A stretch of DNA of 64,000 nucleotides from Aralia elata. Taxonomy: Eukaryota; Streptophyta; Magnoliopsida; Apiales; Araliaceae. A model generated the notes under the pieces. That model saw only the letters and a list, made by a program, of their open reading frames with translations, was not told where the DNA came from and did not search any database. The stretch spans positions 55,732,275 through 55,796,274 of the forward strand of contig CM068377.1 in assembly GCA_034770075.1 (NCBI GenBank), in the 5' to 3' direction. This document shows positions 57,783 through 64,000 of this stretch, in pieces. Position 1 is the first letter of the stretch. Every line of letters begins with the position of its first letter. A program made the position numbers and the translations under genes.

Positions 57783-60119
57783 GTTCATCGATGATATTTT
57801 AATTTACTCGAGAACAAAGGAGGAGCATGCTAAGCACTTAAGGAGCGTATTGGAGATACTAAGAAAGGAACAACTTTATGCAAAGTTTTTCAAGTGTGAA
57901 TTCTGGTTAGAAAGAGTCCAATTATTGGGTCATGTAATTGACAAGAATGGGATTTAGTAGATCCAGCTAAGATAGAAACGGTTGTGAATTGGGAACAACC
58001 AACAACTCCAATTGAAGTAAGAAGTTTTCCCGGTTTAGCGGGTTACTATCGACGTTTTATACAAGATTTTTCAAAAATAGCAACCCCGCTAACCAATTTA
58101 ACTCAAAAGACGGCAAAGTACGTCTGGACAGATAAATGTGAAGAAAGTTTCCAAGAGTTGAAGAAGCGTTTAAGCATGACACCAGTGTTATCATTACCAG
58201 ATAATACTGGGGGTCTTGTAGTTTATAATGATGCATCACACAAGGGATTAGGTTGTGTGTTGATGCAACATGGGAAGGTGATCGCGTATGCGTCATGATA
58301 AATCAAAGATTATGAGAAGAGGTATCCTACCCATGATATTGAGTTAGCCGCCGTAGTATTTGCCTTGAAAATTTGGAGACATTACTTGTACGGGGAGAAG
58401 TGTGAGATATGCATAGATCACAAAAGTTTAAAGTATATTTTCACACAGAAGGAGTTAAATATGAGACAGAGGAGATGGCTATAACTGATAAAGGATTTTG
58501 ATTATGAAATCTTATATCATCCTGGGAAAGCCAACGTTGTTGCGGACGCGTTAAGTAGAAAGAACCAAGAGAAATTGAATGTAGTAACAAATAACGAGGT
58601 ATTGATAAAAGAGTTTAATAAACTTGAGATTGAGGTAAGAGTTCCAGCTAACTCTACCCAGAAATTATTCATTGTAGAGAGTGGTTCGACTTTGCTGGAT
58701 AGAGTCAGGGAACTACAAGAGAAAGAAGAAGAGTGTCAGAAGTGTAAAACTGAATTAACTCATATAAAGAATATCAAATTCAGAATAGATAAAGATGGGA
58801 TACTGACGTACGAGGATAGAATTTGGGTTCCCTCAGTACAAGCATTAAAAGATGAAATTCTAAATGAAGCCCATAGCTCTAAGTTCGTTGTGCATCCGGG
58901 TAGTACAAAAATGTACAAAGATTTAAGTCGACACTTTTGGTGGTCGAACATGAAAATAGAAATAGCTGAGTGGGTAAGTAAATGTCTAACTTGTCAAAAG
59001 GTTAAAGCCAAACATCAAAAACCTAGTGGGTTACTGCAGCCCTTAGAAATTCCCGAGTGGAAGTGGGAACATATCACCATGGACTTCGTAGTTGGTCTTC
59101 CAAATACATAGAAAGGTCATAATGCCATTTGGGTAATTGTAGATCGTCTTACCAAGTCAGCCCATTTTCTACCCATAAAAGTTAGTTTTAACCTTGACCA
59201 ATTAGCCAAACTTTACATTAATGAAGTTATCTCTAGGCATGGAGTGCCTATTTCTATAGTGTCAGACCGAGACCCTAGATTTACTTTAACTTTTTGGAAA
59301 AGTCTCCAGAAACACTTAGGAACTCAATTAAGATTAAGCACAACATATCAACCACAAACAGACGGTCAAAGCGAGAGGACAATTCAAACATTGGAGGACA
59401 TGTTGCGAACTTGCATCATGGACTTCAAGGGAAGTTGGGAGGATCAGTTACCTTTAGTAGAGTTTGCTTACAACAATAGTTACCATGCTAGGATAGGAAT
59501 GCCATCGTATGAAGCTCTGTATGGAAGGAAGTGTAGAACACAAATATGTTGGGACGAAGTCGATGAGCGACAATTGTTAGGGCCAGAAATAGTTCAACAA
59601 ACCCCTGAGGTAGTTCGGATTATACGAGAGAGATTGCAAGCGTCTCAGGATTGACATAAGAAGTATGCGGATCAACACAAGAAATGACGAGATTTTGATG
59701 TCGGTAGCCACGTATTTTTGAAAGTATCTCCGTGAAAGGGCAAAATATGTTTCGGCAAGAAAGGAAAATTGAGTCTCAGATTCATTGGACCATTCCAGAT
59801 ATTGAGGAGGATAGGTGAGGTAGCCTATGAGGTAGCCCTACCTCCTTAGTTAGAACATATCCATAACGTGTTTCATGTGTCCATGTTACGACCATACAAA
59901 CCCGATTATAAACACGTTATAAATCACGAGCCTATTCAGATCGAGAAAGATTTATCGTATGAGGAAGTTCCTATTGAAATCATAGATAGAAAAGAACAAA
60001 TTCTACGAAATAAAGTAATACCTTCAGTCAAGGTAATTTGGAGAAATCAAAACATAGAGGAAGCTACGTGGGAACTCGAAAGTAAAATGTGAGACAACTA
60101 TCCACATTTATTTCTGTAA
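57783..60119 (+). pseudogene. Element E RT active site, RNase H, integrase, chromodomain-like tail
   Basis: Continues the RT of E at VFIDDILIYS. Then RT thumb (KCEFWLERVQLLGHVIDKNG), RNase H (YNDASHKGLG, with the first catalytic Asp region readable; ELAAVVFALK), HHCC finger (HPGSTKMYKD...CLTCQ, about 58890-59000), integrase (TMDFVVGLP, VSDRDPRF, QTDGQSERTIQTLEDML), and the tail VKVIWRNQNIEEATWELESK. Disabling changes: stop at 57957, TGA-TAA at 58296-58301, a stop near 58484, TAG near 59109, TGA near 59652 and several to 60092. The natural end is TAA 60117-60119. Confidence 0.92.
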
Positions 60120-60150
60120 CCTGTACTGTAATTTTGAGGACGAAATTCTT

Positions 60151-60165
60151 ATTAGAGGAAGTGAA
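60151..60165 (+). other. Polypurine tract of element E
   Basis: ATTAGAGGAAGTGAA directly before the 3' LTR start TGTGATATTCC; preceded by GAGGACGAAATTC as in related gypsy elements. Confidence 0.88.
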
Positions 60166-61440
60166 TGTGATATTCCAGGCCTTGATAAGATTCGTATATG
60201 TAAATTATTTGATTATTAAATAAAATTTCTTATTCCGACTCTGTGTTATGTGATTGTATACTCTAATGAAGAATTAGGTCAAATAAAATTATTTTTTTCG
60301 AAGTTGCTTAGTCGTGCTTACACTGACAAAGTGATTTATCGTGCTTTCTACGATTTCACCGAGAAGCATCCCGACAAATTATTTTCAGTAAGCTGTTGTG
60401 TCGTACTTGGGAATGACAAAGTGATTTGTCGTGCTTCGAAGTTAATACAATAATATATGAACTGATAAAAATCTAAATAAGTTAATTAGGGTTAAAAATG
60501 ATAAGTTGAATTATAAACCCTAATTATAAAACCCTAATTGACAACTGTCACTAGAATTAGTGAACCGAAACCCTAATTGGTGCACAAGAAGATATAATTA
60601 GATCCTAAGTAATGAAACATAATATAAATTATGAATCATTAAACTTAAAATTAAACCTTAATTGAAGGATTGAAACCCTAAATCATAATTTGTAAAACCC
60701 TAACCCTAAATCAAAACCCTAAACCCTAATTTAAAGCCCTAAACCTTAATTATAAAGTTTAAACTCAATTAAGGTAGTACTAAACATAATTACGTTATCC
60801 TAAACATGAATTACAAAACCCTAATATCAATTAGTGTGAATTAAACCTAAATTAAGCAAACTAACCAATTGAATAACTTGTAGGAGTGTGCTAGCTTGTG
60901 TCCAACATACTCCAGCACAAGCATGAGGCTAAGATCATATCACAAGTAGCACAAGTTCAGTTATAAGATCTTTGTGGAGGCAAAATGGGTGAAAAGTCCA
61001 TAAAATCCCTAATCTTGCAATTCTATATATAGCCCAAGCCTCTGATCATTAAACCTACGAATTTACAAGTTCACACACTCACAAATATAGTCTAGATAAC
61101 ATGCAAGTGAATTCCAATCAGATCCTAATAATCAAATCAAGAATTTGCTCAAGAAGGTAAATATACTATTCACACTTGTAGATCTTTGATGCTTTGTTAA
61201 AAATTTTGTTTTAATATTTAGGAATACTTAATAACATGTTATTTAGTGATCTGGGTTGTTATAACATGAATCCATAACAGCTAAATGCATAAAAATGACA
61301 AAATTAGTAAACTGTCAATGGTAGTGAAGAATAGTCTCACAAACAAGTTTGTTAGACATTTTGATCTTCGTAGGTTGTAAGTTTGATCTGTTTTAAAGCA
61401 TGTATTTGTAGTCCGCCATGAGGTTAACAATTGGGAACTG
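60166..61440 (+). repeat. Element E 3' LTR, left part
   Basis: Homologous to 42311-43595 of the 5' LTR, including TATA (CTATATATAGCCC, about 61023) and donor (61156/61157). It stops at TTGGGAACTG, where element F is inserted; the rest must lie beyond the window. Confidence 0.92.
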
Positions 61441-62479
61441 GTGTTGTCCGATTTCAGAATCAACAATTACGTGCAAGTATACACGATCAACAAGTAATAA
61501 AGTGATAAGATAGAGTGTCGAACCCACAAGGAATTTCCGTTCAATAATTCCCAACTACTAGTATTGAATCAATTCAATTTTATTTAAACAATCGCAATTT
61601 GTGAATAATGACTAAAAATAATTAATCTAAAATTAAACTAGCATAAATGTTGAAATTCAGATATTTAAAGGCTTAAAACTACAATATCCCCAATTATGTA
61701 ATACAAACTAATTATCCAATTCATCCAATTATCAAGTTCAATAGAGTTGTTAACGGGAATTCAAAATTATTTATAAGCCCTTTCCCAAGTGATGAAATAA
61801 ATTTATTTAACTCAATTAATTCTGCGATATTCCTATGCAAACTAAATAATTAATCATTAAGCATCAATTCCCAATAGTTACATGCAGCGAAGAGATATCC
61901 CTATTCACTTCACAACCCTAATTATTCATCCCATGCAAATAATTAAGAATACATGCTATCACATTCAAATCTAACTCTAGATTTCATCTCCCGAATTTAT
62001 CTAAAGTATCCCACTAATTGTTGATCAGACAATTACTTAATAAACAAAAAATATGATAGACAACTCAAGATGAAATAATAACTAGAATCAAATAGATAAT
62101 TAATCCATAATCATAAAAGGTTAAATTGTTGCCTTAATTGAAAGTTTAGTTCATACTGAAAATAGTAATCATGAATTTCAAATAAGTCTTCACAATTAAA
62201 TTATAAATCTAAGATAGAGGATAAGAAAAACTTAGTAAAAGTTCTTCAATCTTCAAGTCTCTAATCTGAATTCATTCGCGATGCATCTCAAGTTTCTAGT
62301 CTCCAAGTTCAGCTATGTATCTCAATCCTTACATAAGTATGTAACTATGAATGTATCATGTAAATCCCTATTTCCATCTTTCTTTGTCTTTTTATAGTTT
62401 CTGAATCAAATCAGTAGAAAGAATCCAATTTCAACTCAACTCCCCAAAATAACTAAATTATAATATTTTTTCCTTTCCG

Positions 62480-62580
62480 CGCATCTTCGCCCCGGCGAAG
62501 AAATTAAGCCTAAGAATCTTGCCCCGACGCCGGCGAAGAATTTATGCCTTGAAAAGCTGGCCCCGGCGAAGACTCTGGTC
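62480..62580. repeat. CTTCGCCCCGGCGAAG repeats in LTR F
   Basis: Three spaced GC-rich boxes, the first being a hairpin CTTCGCCCCGGCGAAG, the others CGACGCCGGCGAAG and GGCCCCGGCGAAG, in an AT-rich LTR. The core CGCCCCGGCG equals that of the cluster in LTR B. Confidence 0.85.
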
Positions 62581-63236
62581 CAGAATTTATAGAAATGCCA
62601 TTAAGCTCTAATTTTCCTCTTTTAACCCTCTGAAGCCGTTTCCTACAAAACCAATGCATAAACAAGTAAAATAACACTAAAAATACTCAAAGATAGTAAA
62701 GAAATAAGCCTAAGATATATTTAATTCACAGATATAAAACCCACTCATCAAATACCCCCAAACTCAAGACTTTGCTTGTCCTCAAGCAAAAACACAAGAA
62801 ACACAAAAATAAACAAACCTATCTAAATGAATGCAGATGCATGATGTATTATGATTGAGCAATCAATCAACATAGATTATAAATATTAAGCCTCAGAGAT
62901 CAGTAATTAACAATTCAGCAAAATCTCCAATTTATACATCATCAGAAATTTAACTTATCACCCTTTGTGTGTGTGTGATTCCAAATGTATCAAACTAGCG
63001 AAAAACACTCAAAGAAGCTCATGAAATCAAATGCATCATCAAAGATATTAAAAAGATTAGTATAATAACAAGAACTCTATATGCTTATCTTCCACAACTC
63101 AAAGTGAATACAAAAAACATAACTAGAGGATCACAAGGTTATTTAAAACATTTAATCCCCTTTTAAAACCCTTTTCCCAGAAATTCAAACAAAATTTTTT
63201 CTTTTCATTCTCTTTTCTTTTTCTATTTTTCTATTT

Positions 63237-63343
63237 TGTGAGTGCGTTTTACGCTCCCTCTCACTTTCAATTAAACGAGTGCGTTTTACGCTCCATCTCA
63301 CTGCATGTGTTTATGAGTGAGTGCGTTTTACGCTCCATCTCAA
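63237..63343. repeat. Three spaced copies of GAGTGCGTTTTACGCTC in element F
   Basis: Units at about 63237-63263, 63277-63301 and 63317-63343, each containing GCGTTTTACGC (a small stem-loop) and ending CTC(C/A)(A/C)TCTCA. Period about 40 bp, in the 3' untranslated region. Confidence 0.85.
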
Positions 63344-64000
63344 CCCACCACATGATCCATTTTTTCAATTAGGGACGGTTCAAAATTTTCAATTTTTTTT
63401 TTCAGATTAACCAAGATTTCCCCCAATTATATTCTTCCTCATATTACACTTTAAGTTATGATCAAACAAGATATAAAGTTCATAAATATCTTCCGTGAGC
63501 ATTTAACATATAAACTTCCTTAAAGTTAAAACTAGCTCAACCAAACGGATATGTGCATAAAAGAATTAAAAGGGTCTCAAGTTTGACAAAATCAGAAACA
63601 GTTAAAATTCCTAATTTAGCACTCCTTAGCTGTCTTGCTAAACTAATTAGCTAACTGATCATAATTTTCATCATCAGCCTTCCTTAAATGCTCTATATCA
63701 ATTCATTGCTCAAACTATCCTAAATGCAATTCTATATGATCCCTAAAGCTATAAGGGAAAGCAATTTTTATGATTTTAAAATTTTTACTTTTTTTAAAAT
63801 TATTTCTACAGTATGCAAAAATAACTAAACAATGCGTAGTACATGAACTAAACAATTATATAATGCAATATGACATGACTATGTATAATGACAGCAAAGC
63901 TACCCCCAAACTCATAATGAACAATGTCCTCATTGTTTGCAAAATAAAGAAATTAAAATGGAGAATTTTCCTGACTGGTTAAGCGGCGTGCTTGACCTTG

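Larger units (their letters stand above)
42311..64000 (+). mobile_element. Element E: decayed Tekay-like Ty3/gypsy, interrupted by G and F
   Basis: 5' LTR 42311-45735, PBS, extra frame, gag, PR and RT to 48929, then copia element G, then RT/RNase H/integrase 57783-60119, PPT, and 3' LTR from 60166 which is broken by element F near 61440 and leaves the window. Left flank is ATATA; the right flank is not visible. The two LTRs differ by several per cent over the comparable 1.1 kb, so E is older than elements 1, 2 and G. The coding region has many nonsense codons, mostly at former CAG, CAA or CGA codons. Confidence 0.92.
61442..64000 (-). mobile_element. Element F: gypsy element with Athila/Tat-like PPT, 3' end only
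   Basis: LTR about 61442-62750 (plus view TGTTGTCC...CTCATCA) on the minus strand starts TGATGAGTGGG. The adjacent PPT (minus strand GAGTTTGGGGGTATT, about 62751-62765) is preceded by TTGCTTGAGGACAAGCAAAG, a phrase typical of Athila/Tat-type plant gypsy elements, and a second GAGTTTGGGGGTAGC with GAGGACATTG at about 63900. GTGTCGAACCCACAAGG (about 61517) is also typical of these LTRs. The coding region and 5' LTR lie right of the window. The exact left border could be 61439 or 61442. 62770-64000 is untranslated 3' region without convincing frames. Confidence 0.8.

Overview
This is flowering-plant nuclear DNA (probably eudicot; species not identifiable from the window). It is strongly AT-rich and built almost entirely of LTR retrotransposons inserted into one another. 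No bacterial, organellar, tRNA or rRNA features were seen. The only good candidate for a host gene is a small two-exon membrane-protein gene at 39.4-40.0 kb on the minus strand.

Left nest (1-37.5 kb). The LTR borders, with target-site duplications (TSDs), resolve the order of events. Solo LTR D (minus, 3104-37472) was hit by LTR A at its left edge (plus; window starts inside it, ends at 3101) and by solo LTR B (plus, 3168-35215, TSD TAAAT). B was then hit by complete element 1 (minus, 4344-17780, two 4118-bp LTRs, TSD TATTT) and by solo LTR C (plus, 19397-35187, TSD TGAAG). C was hit by complete element 2 (minus, 19620-32142, two 3431-bp LTRs, TSD CCCGC). Elements 1 and 2 are Ty3/gypsy of the Tekay/Del chromovirus type (gag with zinc knuckles, PR, RT, RNase H, integrase, C-terminal chromodomain-like tail). 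Their gag-pol regions are nearly identical, yet the promoter halves of their LTRs are unrelated.

Middle (37.5-42.3 kb). LTR D cuts off a decayed reading frame (37468-37902). Then come a candidate MITE (38165-38650), the host gene with its TATA box, and a retroelement-like leader/LTR remnant (about 40.74-42.14 kb).

Right nest (42.3-64 kb). Element E is an older, plus-strand Tekay-like element (5' LTR 42311-45735) with many nonsense codons. Its RT is split by a complete but internally dead Ty1/copia element G (48930-57777, two 1820-bp LTRs, TSD GTAGT). Its 3' LTR (from 60166) is split by element F (from about 61442, minus), whose polypurine tract resembles Athila/Tat-type gypsy elements and which runs out of the window.

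Most notable observation. The Tekay-like LTRs share one transcription-unit design: usually a TATA box and short purine-rich leader, an AAG/GTA donor, about 1.8-2.7 kb of intron-like sequence, a conserved branch-site block and CAG acceptor, then a short Lys/Gly-rich reading frame ending about 230-420 bp before the LTR end. I infer an intron inside the LTR. Two families also carry an extra reading frame between PBS and gag. All functional statements are read from sequence by eye; no alignment or database search was run.
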